Assembly (NCBI RefSeq): GCF_048007035.1 | Contig: NZ_CP180355.1 | Location: forward strand, 6,386,001-6,450,000 | Source of the DNA: Imperialibacter sp963977595 | Lineage (GTDB): Bacteria; Bacteroidota; Bacteroidia; Cytophagales; Cyclobacteriaceae | Reading direction: 5' to 3' | Length of the DNA: 64,000 bases | In this document: piece by piece, positions 53,871 through 61,883 of the stretch | Layout of the letters: the number at the start of each line of letters is the position of its first letter | How positions within the stretch are numbered: position 1 is the first letter of the stretch | The notes under the pieces: model-generated | Told to the model about the DNA's origin: nothing | Databases searched by the model: none | Seen by the model: only the letters and a program-made list of their open reading frames with translations | Translations under genes and position numbers: made by a program

Positions 53871-54416
53871 AAGTCAATACCCTTAGTTAGCACTATTTGT
53901 TTTCGATTATTTACCTTCTGAACAATCGAAAGAGCAATAAAGTGCAATTTCGTACGGTATTTGACAAGGTTGGATTAATGTGCGCTGGGGAAAATGATGG
54001 CGAGCGAATGGCAAGTGGGCAGCCGATCAGGCCCAAAAAAAGCAAAACGGGCAGGGATTAGTCATCCGCTGCCCGTTTCATTTTTCACCAGCCTTAACCA
54101 GTGAAAAACGTCAAGCTATTGTTCATTCGCCTCAATCGCAACGTCACCTGGGTGGCACTACGCTCGACAAGATTCAAAGTACGCCGATCATTCGACTTTC
54201 CTTTTTCTTCCCTGAGCCCTGCTGGCTCAGCAAACTATCTTTCACTTGATGTATTGAATTTCCATATAAAAATTTGCAAACGCAACTGCGTAAGTACGCA
54301 CTTTTCAACAACTTATACACGGGATTATCAACACCTGAGTCCCTGTTGTTCACGATTATATCAACATGATATCCACAATTGTCTTCTGGTTTACTTTCTC
54401 AATCAAGGTTTCATCC
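53871..54416. other. Non-coding region with a hairpin and DnaA-box-like 9-mers
   Basis: No gene is supported in these 546 bases; the frame at 54101-54448 is not protein-like. It contains the hairpin at 54045-54078 and an AT-rich stretch (about 54240-54380) with TTATACACG (54313), TTATCAACA (54325), ATATCAACA (54358) and ATATCCACA (54369), each one or two changes from TTATNCACA and all in one direction. Confidence 0.6.
54045..54078. terminator. Isolated strong hairpin, terminator-like on both strands
   Basis: A 10-bp perfect stem (AAACGGGCAG with CTGCCCGTTT), extended inside by GGAT/ATCC after one bulged G. T-runs follow on both strands. No annotated gene ends here on either strand, so it may close a small RNA or untranslated transcript. 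Confidence 0.6.
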
Positions 54417-54424
54417 TAGCTTTG
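54417..54424 (+). promoter_or_regulatory. -7 box directly before the DUF6503-like gene
   Basis: TAGCTTTG ends 4 bases before the ATG at 54429, so the mRNA would start at or next to the initiation codon. Confidence 0.5.
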
Positions 54425-54428
54425 CTTC

Positions 54429-55244
54429 ATGTACATAGCCATCAATAAAACAACTACACTGGCCCTCGGTATTTGGGTATCACTTCTCGTTGCATCCTGT
54501 GAGACAAAAAAGAGGCCGTCTTCGAGCGACGAATCAATCACTGCTCGCATTCAGCAAATGCCTCCTGCGCTTCAGGAAGGCCTTAAGGCCCATGGTGGCC
54601 TTGAAGAGTGGGTGAAATATGGCACGTTGACTTATACAGTGGCCTCCAAAAATATTCCAGAAGACCATTTGATAGACCTGAATAGCAGAAAAGTACTCAT
54701 CACTACAGACAGCACCTTCACAATGGGTTTTGATGGGCAGGACGTTTGGGTTAGCCCAAACCTGGCAGCCTACCCAGGTTCGTCAGCCACTTTTTACCAT
54801 AATCTTGTATTCTATTTCTTTTCCCTTCCTTTTGTGGTCGCCGACCCAGGGGTGAATTACACCGCTTTACAAGATATCACATTTGATGGAGTGGCTTATA
54901 GCAGGATCAGCATTTCTTTTAGCGATAATGTGGGTGAGTCGCCTGACGATCAATATATCCTATGGTTCAGAAAGTCAGATCATTTGCTTAGCATGATCAA
55001 CTACTCTGTTACGTATTTTGATGCTGTTAATGCCGGCAAATTCAACGCCATGGTTTACGATGAATGGCAAACGGTTAATGGCTTAAAGGTTCCTAAAAAA
55101 TGGACCTCCTACAAATGGGAAAACGATTCTCTTGGAGACAAACGAGGCGCTACTTTAATAACAGATGTGTCCTTTCAGGAAGGAGCTCCGGATGCTGCCT
55201 TATTTCAAAAGCCTGAAACAGCCGAGATCGATAAAGGCAATTAA
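54429..55244 (+). CDS. DUF6503-like lipoprotein
   Basis: 271 residues. The leader ends in the lipobox LVASC (Cys about 24). The body looks like the DUF6503 family with a LolA-like fold: ALQEGLKAHGGLEEWVKYGTLTY, FTMGFDGQDVWVSPN, YFFSLPFVVADPGVNY, and WFRKSDHLLSMINYSVTYFD. Such proteins are outer-membrane or periplasmic lipoproteins possibly in lipid handling; function is not shown. It is convergent with the ABC gene 3 bases downstream. Confidence 0.72.
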   Translation: MYIAINKTTTLALGIWVSLLVASCETKKRPSSSDESITARIQQMPPALQEGLKAHGGLEEWVKYGTLTYTVASKNIPEDHLIDLNSRKVLITTDSTFTMGFDGQDVWVSPNLAAYPGSSATFYHNLVFYFFSLPFVVADPGVNYTALQDITFDGVAYSRISISFSDNVGESPDDQYILWFRKSDHLLSMINYSVTYFDAVNAGKFNAMVYDEWQTVNGLKVPKKWTSYKWENDSLGDKRGATLITDVSFQEGAPDAALFQKPETAEIDKGN

Positions 55245-55247
55245 TAG

Positions 55248-56252
55248 TTATTTTTTCAAATGATGAAGCTTGGAGACAGGCCATTTCACGAGCCATTTGG
55301 AACCTGTTTTCAAAGCTCTGTTGAGAATGGCCTTTATCTCTAAATGCTGCGATGTTCTCAAATGAATCATGTAATAAAAGCCCCGGAATTGTACGTCGGT
55401 TACCGTAGCTTCCACCCCTCTTCCTTCCGCCTCTAACGCCACATCTTCCGGCCGAACCATCCACTTGCCGTTTGCTTCACAGGATTTCACTCCTATTGAT
55501 TCCAGGTTTTTTCTGGTAAAGATGTTTGCCTCTCCGAAAAAAGCAGCTCCATAGGCCGTGGCTGGCTGGTTGTACATTGTCTTTGGGGTCGCCAACATGT
55601 CCATTTTGCCCAGCCTTAAAAGAAGTATCTTGTCCGCCAGGGAAAGTGCTTCTGCCGGGTCGTGTGTGACCATAATAACGGTGATGCGGAGTTCCCGGTG
55701 AATCTGCTTCAAAACAGTCGTCATCTCGCTCTTAAGCATCACATCAAGGTGGCTGAACGGCTCATCCAGTAGCAGCAGCTCTGGTTCATCGGACAGGTTA
55801 ACAGCCCACACCACTCTTTGCCTCTGCCCGCCCGACAGCTGATCCGGCCTCCGCTCTTCCAGGTCTTTTAGTCGGCAGATTTTAATAAGTTCTTCTACTC
55901 TTTCCGATTTGTACGGATCGCTGAAGGCCCTCAGAGCATGCCTTAGGTTTTCCCTCACCGTCATCTTCTCCTGTAGCTCCAATTCCTGGGTAATAAGCTT
56001 TATATGGTTATAGCCAGGAACTAACCGGTCGACGGGGCCCTGGATAAGACTACCCCCCCAGGTGATTTTTCCATCGCTTAAATCCACCAGGCCAGCTATC
56101 GATCGCAACAATGTCGTTTTGCCGGACCCGCTGGCGCCAGAAATGACCAAAAAAGAACCCCGGGGCAGCTTGAAACTAAGCTTCGAAAGCGCTCTTGTTT
56201 CAACCCCGGGGTACTTTACACTGCATGTATTAACTTCCAAACCTTCGGGCAT
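55248..56252 (-). CDS. ABC transporter ATP-binding protein (PotA/FbpC-like), orphan
   Basis: 334 residues from the ATG at 56252 (a TTG two codons earlier is also possible). Walker A GASGSGKTT, signature LSGGQRQR, Walker B LLLLDEPFSHLD, H-loop VTHD; a C-terminal TOBE-like region (about 260-334; KWMVRPEDVALEAEGRG) as in importer ATPases for polyamines, iron, molybdate or sugars. No permease or binding-protein gene is in this window beside it; it follows the Prc/CtpA protease gene by 21 bases. Substrate unknown. Confidence 0.88.
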   Translation of the reverse strand: MPEGLEVNTCSVKYPGVETRALSKLSFKLPRGSFLVISGASGSGKTTLLRSIAGLVDLSDGKITWGGSLIQGPVDRLVPGYNHIKLITQELELQEKMTVRENLRHALRAFSDPYKSERVEELIKICRLKDLEERRPDQLSGGQRQRVVWAVNLSDEPELLLLDEPFSHLDVMLKSEMTTVLKQIHRELRITVIMVTHDPAEALSLADKILLLRLGKMDMLATPKTMYNQPATAYGAAFFGEANIFTRKNLESIGVKSCEANGKWMVRPEDVALEAEGRGVEATVTDVQFRGFYYMIHLRTSQHLEIKAILNRALKTGSKWLVKWPVSKLHHLKK

Positions 56253-56273
56253 GCCCAAAGGTATTTCATTTTT

Positions 56274-58337
56274 TTAACCCAATCGAATTTTAATCAAGTT
56301 GGCCAATAATTTAAGGCTTTCGTCGAGATAGACGTCTTTCGGTTCTTTTCTATCTGTGCCAGCTTCTTTCACCTCTGAGTCGTTTATCTGAGTACTAAGG
56401 TCTCTGATGGACTCCCTGGCTGCTCTCACGTTATCGATTTCAGCCTTTCTTATGTTGTAGTTCAACGAAATTTCATTTTTCGAGCGTGCTTTCTTTGCTT
56501 CTTCTATGTCGTACTGTAGCTCTTTGAACTCCGCATTGTTCTGCAAGTCAAGCGAATAAATGCGAGTAAGTTGCTCTATTAGCTTGCTGTCGATTTTATT
56601 TACTGGCGTAAAACTTGAGCTTCTGATTTGGTCCCATGGCAAAGCGCTTGGCTGCGAGCTTTCACCAAAGCTGTCCGCATCATAGGCAGATGGGAACTCG
56701 ATATCAGGCTTCACGCCCAGGTGCTGCGTGCTGCTCCCGTTGACTCTATAATATTTGGACAACGTAAGCTTTACCTGCCCGAGTTTGGCAGTTTCCTGTG
56801 GCAAAAACTGGTCAAGATCGACAAGCTGCTGCACTGTGCCTTTGCCAAAAGAATTTTCGCCAATGATGATGCCTCTTTTGTAGTCCTGAATGGCGCCGGC
56901 GAAAATTTCGCTAGCCGATGCACTAAATCTATTGACCAAAACTGCCAATGGCCCATTATAGGCTATCTCACTATCTTTATCAGTTCCCACGTCAATTGAT
57001 CCATCTGCATTTTTTACCTGCACTACGGGCCCCTTAGAAATGAATAGACCAGACAAGTTGATGGCTTCCTGAAGGGAACCACCTCCGTTGAACCTCAGGT
57101 CCATCATCACGCCGTCTACACCATCAGCCTCCAACTCAGCGAGGAGTCTTTTCACATCCCTGGTAGCACTCTTATAGTCCTTCTCCCCTTTTTGAGCTCC
57201 CTCCCAGTCAAAGTAAAAAGACGGCAGAGTAATCACACCAAGCTTATAGGTCGTCCCGCCTTCAGTATAAGGCACAATCTTTTTAGAGGCTGTTTCTTCC
57301 TCCAGCTTCACCTTGTCCCTTACAAGACGTAGCTCAACGGGCAAAGAGCCATCAGGTGCATCGTGAGGAACAATTTTCAAACGAACAACTGTTCCCTTCG
57401 GTCCTCTGATCAGCTGAACGACATCATCCAGGCGCCAGCCGATTACATCAACAAAGTCTTCTTTGTCTCCCTGAGCCACCGCTACAATTTTATCGTCTTT
57501 ATAAATCTGTTTGCTCTTATAAGCCGGCCCGCCAGGAATCACCTCATACACTTGTGTATTGTCCATTTGCTGGGTCAGCCTTGCACCAATGCCCTCAAGG
57601 GATTGTGCCATATCAATCTGAAAGTTCTCCGATGTGATGGGCGAGAAATAGTTAGTATGTGGGTCAAAAGCCTCGGTAAATGAATTCATGAACATCTGAA
57701 AAGCATCTTCGCTGTTATACTGTTCAATCATTTTGTGATAGCGTCCATAACGGCTTGCCAGGGTGGTCTTGATGTCTTTCCACTCCTTGCCTTCAAGCTT
57801 CAATCCCAGCGCCTGGTATTTGATGGTCTTTCTCCACAATTCGTCCAACTCGTCAAACGACTTAGCCCAAGGCTCTTTTTCCCGATCTGGTGTAAACATC
57901 TCATCTGAGGTGAAATCAGGCTCGGTCTCCAATATCTTATTCACCTTGCTGATTCGATCCAGGGCTCTTTCCTGATACAACCTAAACATTTGAAATGGCA
58001 CATCGATATTTCCGGTAAGCAGATAATTATCGAAATAATCTTTGTAGCGCTTGAAATATTCAATATCGGATGCGACGAAGTACATCCTGTTGTTGTCCAG
58101 ATTGGTGATATAGTTGTTGAATATCACATTAGAGAGAGAGTCATTCAGCGGTGTTTTTCTGTAATGATTCTGGAGAAGCAGGCGAGTAATGAGGAGTGCC
58201 TCTTTGCCGTGTTCTGCATTTGGTACAATCAGCTTTGTTGTGTCAGCAATAACTTCGGCTCTTGAGGCTGAAGCTTGAATACCTGTGCCCAATAGCATAA
58301 ACAAAAGGGCGATCCATAGGAATGATGCTTTATTCAT
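56274..58337 (-). CDS. C-terminal (tail-specific) processing protease, S41 Prc/CtpA type
   Basis: 687 residues: signal peptide (about 1-24), an N-terminal helical domain (about 35-215), a PDZ domain (about 235-320; LEGIGARLTQQMDNTQVYEVIPGGPAYKS), the S41 domain with the catalytic Ser of NRFSASASEIFAG (about 467) and Lys of NSFGKGTVQ (about 494), and a Prc-type C-terminal region (about 560-687). It cuts unfolded or tagged periplasmic proteins near their C-termini. Length fits Prc rather than the shorter CtpA. Probably in one transcript with the ABC ATPase. Confidence 0.94.
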   Translation of the reverse strand: MNKASFLWIALLFMLLGTGIQASASRAEVIADTTKLIVPNAEHGKEALLITRLLLQNHYRKTPLNDSLSNVIFNNYITNLDNNRMYFVASDIEYFKRYKDYFDNYLLTGNIDVPFQMFRLYQERALDRISKVNKILETEPDFTSDEMFTPDREKEPWAKSFDELDELWRKTIKYQALGLKLEGKEWKDIKTTLASRYGRYHKMIEQYNSEDAFQMFMNSFTEAFDPHTNYFSPITSENFQIDMAQSLEGIGARLTQQMDNTQVYEVIPGGPAYKSKQIYKDDKIVAVAQGDKEDFVDVIGWRLDDVVQLIRGPKGTVVRLKIVPHDAPDGSLPVELRLVRDKVKLEEETASKKIVPYTEGGTTYKLGVITLPSFYFDWEGAQKGEKDYKSATRDVKRLLAELEADGVDGVMMDLRFNGGGSLQEAINLSGLFISKGPVVQVKNADGSIDVGTDKDSEIAYNGPLAVLVNRFSASASEIFAGAIQDYKRGIIIGENSFGKGTVQQLVDLDQFLPQETAKLGQVKLTLSKYYRVNGSSTQHLGVKPDIEFPSAYDADSFGESSQPSALPWDQIRSSSFTPVNKIDSKLIEQLTRIYSLDLQNNAEFKELQYDIEEAKKARSKNEISLNYNIRKAEIDNVRAARESIRDLSTQINDSEVKEAGTDRKEPKDVYLDESLKLLANLIKIRLG

Positions 58338-58499
58338 AATTTTGTTTTGTCAATAATAATGTATCCAACGAAAATTAGGCCAGAATGATCTTTAGAAAAG
58401 AAATATTTCCATGATCGGGAAACAGTTTTGGCTGCTTACTTTTTCAATCCGGCATATATAGCCCAAAGAATTTCTGAAAAGTATTATTTAAAAACAAAA

Positions 58500-58519
58500 A
58501 AAGCAGGTTTCCCTGCTTT
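58500..58519 (-). terminator. Terminator of the DUF2807 gene
   Basis: 8-bp perfect stem AAAGCAGG/CCTGCTTT around TTTC, followed on the minus strand by a T-rich run. It lies 26 bases past the stop. The remainder of the 207-base space to the protease gene shows nothing. Confidence 0.85.
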
Positions 58520-58544
58520 AAATATCATTATTTGTTTGTGGTGG

Positions 58545-59225
58545 CTAATACCTAACCACTTTGCCACTGCTATTTTGGTCGGCAATCAGCCGGTCAGGCG
58601 TTCCCTTGTAAGTAACTCTGCCGCTGCTGCTAACATCTGCCATTAGCTCCCTGGTTACCGACACATTCACCTTCCCGCTGCTGCTGACGTCGGCCCTCAC
58701 CTTTTCACTTTCCAATTCAAAGCCATCGTAGTAGCCAGAGCTACTCCCATCTATTTCTTGAGAAGTGGCCCTGCCACGAAGTGTCACCCGGCCACTGCTC
58801 GACACATCCACCTCAAGGTCACTGCAATTTACCGCCAACGACATTCTGCCTGAGCTACTGGCATCGGCATAAAAAGAAGTTGCATTAATAGTTTCTTCGG
58901 CAGTGACTCTGGCTGACGAGGCTACTGACACCCCTTCAAGTTCCCGATAGGTCAGCCTGATTTTTATACTGCCCCTCCAGTTTCTGTTCCACCCATCAAG
59001 ATGTATCTTCAGCTTACTGCCCGACACCTCAGTCAAAATGTCTTCAAGATCAACCTCGTCGGAAGTGATTTCAGCCCTTTCTTCGTTGCCCTTAACCAAC
59101 TCGACCTCAATAGATTGAGAAACGGATAATTGGTTGAAAGACTTTAGCTTTCTGGTTTCCTTCATCTGGGCATTTACCTGAAAAGAAATGAGCCCGGCAA
59201 AAAGTAGTATTATAAGATGTTTCAT
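58545..59225 (-). CDS. DUF2807 (GIN domain) secreted protein
   Basis: 226 residues: signal peptide (about 1-19, FQVNAQ) and a repetitive beta-solenoid of the DUF2807 head-GIN type: FNQLSVSQSIEVELVKGNEERAEI at the start, then strands spaced by DVSSSGRVT and DGSSSG motifs to the C-terminus (DQNSSGKVVRY). The repeated SSSGRV is encoded by varied codons, so it is old. Likely periplasmic or surface; role unknown. Divergent from the PGRP gene. Confidence 0.88.
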   Translation of the reverse strand: MKHLIILLFAGLISFQVNAQMKETRKLKSFNQLSVSQSIEVELVKGNEERAEITSDEVDLEDILTEVSGSKLKIHLDGWNRNWRGSIKIRLTYRELEGVSVASSARVTAEETINATSFYADASSSGRMSLAVNCSDLEVDVSSSGRVTLRGRATSQEIDGSSSGYYDGFELESEKVRADVSSSGKVNVSVTRELMADVSSSGRVTYKGTPDRLIADQNSSGKVVRY

Positions 59226-59344
59226 GTGTGCAGTATAGTTTCGTTAATTAGTGCTTTGGTGAAAGACCGAAATTTAGGACAGGGGTTGCAATTGTTTGAA
59301 AAACTTTTCGTTTCGATGAGGAAAGAAGTTATACCGGCTAATTA

Positions 59345-60625
59345 ATGATGAGATTTTGTGTGTTGTCCGTTGTTTTTCTGGTGGCTGGAAGTTTGTCGGC
59401 CCAGAGTCCTGCAGGAAACAACAGTAGGATATTAGAAGTAAGCCCCGAGCTTTCGGTACAGACATTAACCCCCAACGATCAAGGGGGATATGAGCTTTCA
59501 TCAGGCGAAAAATATTTCACTTCGTTGGTGGTCAAAATATCAGGCACGGATACTTTCGAAAACTCTTCCCTGGTCGCCGACGGCAGCATTTACCCCATTG
59601 AGCTTGATGAGCACGCCGACTTAGACCGAGAGCTACAGAGTCTTCCTGTCATCTTCGACTTTCCCAGGCAAAGTGCAAGATTGCTACTACCCAACGTGAG
59701 CGAGTCATTTTCAGTCTATTACATTAATGCAGGTGAGTTACCATCTTCTGCCCGCACAGCCGGTGAGCTCAAACCGTTGATCACAATGCCAGGCAGCTGC
59801 GAAGAGCCCGAAAGCGTCGATCAATGCGAATGGCGAAAGGGCCTTTCTGCCCCTTCTTATTCGAGGAGTTATACCGAGACGGAACACCTCATTGTCCATC
59901 ATTCTGCCACCTCCAATTCGCTTACGGATTATTATAATGTGGTTCGAAACATTTATATCTATCACACGCAGGTAAACGGCTGGTCCGACATCGGCTACAA
60001 CTACCTGATTGCCCCTGATGGCACTATTTTTAAGGGTAGGGATCCCGAAGATGGAGAGCAAGACCTTGTGCTTGGAGCCCATTTTTGCGGAAAAAACTCT
60101 ACCACCATGGGTGTTTGCATGATGGGCGACTATAGTAGCACAGAGCCGAAGGAAGAGGCCATTTCTGCACTGAAGGCACTGCTCACATGGAAAGCCTCCA
60201 AAGACATGCTGGACGTGCTGGGAAGCTCGCCTCATCCATTAAACGGCGATTTAAATACCATTGCAGGACACAGGCAGGGCTGTGCTACACAATGCCCCGG
60301 CGACAAAGTATTTGAACGGCTTGAAACCATAAGGCAGGACGTCTTTGCAAATTTGCAGGCTTGTAGTGATCCGCTGGTAGTAAGCACCGTTACGTTTTAT
60401 CCAAACCCAAGCGAAGGAGATGTGCTCATTGAACTGCCAGAGGAAACGGAACTTGAAGCTGTTGATTTGGTGACAATGAGTGGACAAAAACAGTCCATTG
60501 GACTAATCAACGAGGGCCTTAATGGGTACCGTGCAGTGACCTCTTTTCTTCAACCCGGAGTTTACGTGATGATGTTCAAACTAAAAAATGAACTCCCTCA
60601 ATACAAAAAAATAATTCTAAGATAA
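59345..60625 (+). CDS. PGRP/N-acetylmuramoyl-L-alanine amidase with T9SS sorting domain
   Basis: 426 residues: signal peptide (about 1-20, GSLSAQ), a beta-rich N-domain (about 25-150), an amidase_2/PGRP domain (about 165-340) with zinc ligands in VHHSATS (about 184), and in AGHRQGCATQCPGD (His about 309, Cys about 317), and a T9SS C-terminal domain beginning FYPNPSEGDVLIEL (about 350) and ending KKIILR. It cuts the muramyl-L-Ala link of peptidoglycan outside the cell, as an antibacterial or nutritional enzyme. Starts at 59345 or the adjacent ATG. Confidence 0.92.
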   Translation: MMRFCVLSVVFLVAGSLSAQSPAGNNSRILEVSPELSVQTLTPNDQGGYELSSGEKYFTSLVVKISGTDTFENSSLVADGSIYPIELDEHADLDRELQSLPVIFDFPRQSARLLLPNVSESFSVYYINAGELPSSARTAGELKPLITMPGSCEEPESVDQCEWRKGLSAPSYSRSYTETEHLIVHHSATSNSLTDYYNVVRNIYIYHTQVNGWSDIGYNYLIAPDGTIFKGRDPEDGEQDLVLGAHFCGKNSTTMGVCMMGDYSSTEPKEEAISALKALLTWKASKDMLDVLGSSPHPLNGDLNTIAGHRQGCATQCPGDKVFERLETIRQDVFANLQACSDPLVVSTVTFYPNPSEGDVLIELPEETELEAVDLVTMSGQKQSIGLINEGLNGYRAVTSFLQPGVYVMMFKLKNELPQYKKIILR

Positions 60626-60637
60626 GTACTTACGCTC

Positions 60638-60811
60638 TCAATGAGCTTTCACCTCAGCCAACTCAAGAACCTGAGCAAGGTAAAACTGCCTGAAGTACAG
60701 CTCTCTTGACTCCTCGTCCAGAAAAGCATCTTTTGCCTTATTAAAATGTCTTACTTCTTTTGTTTTTAGCAATTTGAGAAGTCCTTCCGAAATTTTGTTA
60801 TCTAATAGCAT
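60638..60811 (-). CDS. Small hypothetical protein (57 aa)
   Basis: A 57-residue frame, ATG at 60811, stop 13 bases from the convergent PGRP stop: MLLDNKISEGLLKLLKTKEV and then a helical, highly charged part (AKDAFLDEESRELYFRQFY) ending ELAEVKAH. Composition is like a real small cytoplasmic helical protein, not random. No family recognised and no clear ribosome site or -7 box. The other sequence in 60626-61022 is featureless. Confidence 0.5.
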   Translation of the reverse strand: MLLDNKISEGLLKLLKTKEVRHFNKAKDAFLDEESRELYFRQFYLAQVLELAEVKAH

Positions 60812-61022
60812 GGCAATAATAATTATAAGTCTTTGCTTTTCAGGAAAGCAACATTAGCTCTTAACGTTGCTACCCCCCATTTTTGTTACTTTTTTTCCTG
60901 GCTGATCCAGTCAGGCGAAGAAGCCTACATGCGCAAAGCAGTGCTGCGTGTAGTAACCTTCCTCTACTTATTGTCAACAAAAAGACGGTTTACCCCCATG
61001 CTGTTTTAAAAAAAGAATGACT

Positions 61023-61880
61023 TTATTGATTTTTTTTGATGATGACCTGCGCACTGGACACGCTACTCATGCCGAAATAGCCAAGTATTACTCCCCCATC
61101 ATCGTTCAGATATTTCAAGTTTCCCCTAACCAGCGAGGGTGGTGTGCTGGTCGACTTCCCGAGGCCAATAGCCTGTGTATTAAGGTTTTTCAGGTATTCA
61201 AAGGCGGCGGCGTCAATTGTATATTGACTCACAGTTATGGTGTCGTCTACCTGAAACAACAGGCTTGACAGCTCAAAACCGAATTTCTTTCCGTTAAAAA
61301 AACGATCGGTGATCAAAATCAAGTCTTCAGCTCTGTCATAAGATATTCCATTCTCTGACACTTTCCATCTGTAGTAGTCATTCTCAGTGGCCGGATCCGA
61401 CACGAAGCCCGTCACCAAATAGCCTGAGGTAAATGACAAAGTTTCGGGTACAAAAATATTTGGCACGAAAGAGTAAGTAAGTGTGTCGATCGGTGGAGCT
61501 GCTTTAAAAGAGTTTTCGGTTGAAATAATGATCTTGTCCTCCCATTCAATCACCAATTTGTAATTGACACCCGGAGTGCCGACAAACTCCGCCGAATCCG
61601 TTAAATACTCACCAGGAATTTCTGAGTTTTCGGTCAAAAAGTAGTTAACTCCCTTAGAGGTGATGTATACCTTTGCATCAGATATTTTTGGGTTTGTTTC
61701 AGGAGAATCAAATGGCAGCGTCTGCGAAAGCCTGACACGGTAAGGGCCAGGCTGATCAGTAATCCACCCCTCAACCACCAGATAAGTGCTACCGGATGGC
61801 AGGTCGATTGAGATGGGATCCTCGCAAGCCTGAAGCAGAAAAGAGGTTAAAACAACAAATAGCAGGGCTGATTTTCTCAT
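61023..61880 (-). CDS. DUF4249 lipoprotein
   Basis: 285 residues. Lipobox LLQAC (Cys about 19), then EDPISIDLP, the usual opening of the DUF4249 family, YLVVEGWITDQPGPYRVRLSQT, and a beta-rich body. These outer-membrane lipoproteins are regularly encoded next to TonB-dependent receptors, as here (the receptor stop lies 3 bases before this start), and are thought to sit at the receptor face like SusD. Substrate unknown. Confidence 0.9.
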   Translation of the reverse strand: MRKSALLFVVLTSFLLQACEDPISIDLPSGSTYLVVEGWITDQPGPYRVRLSQTLPFDSPETNPKISDAKVYITSKGVNYFLTENSEIPGEYLTDSAEFVGTPGVNYKLVIEWEDKIIISTENSFKAAPPIDTLTYSFVPNIFVPETLSFTSGYLVTGFVSDPATENDYYRWKVSENGISYDRAEDLILITDRFFNGKKFGFELSSLLFQVDDTITVSQYTIDAAAFEYLKNLNTQAIGLGKSTSTPPSLVRGNLKYLNDDGGVILGYFGMSSVSSAQVIIKKNQ

Positions 61881-61883
61881 CCG

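Noticed and set aside
54101..54448. 115-codon + strand frame
   Set aside because: Composition is not protein-like (no domain or leader, many Cys, His, Ser), and it runs over the promoter and start of the lipoprotein gene.
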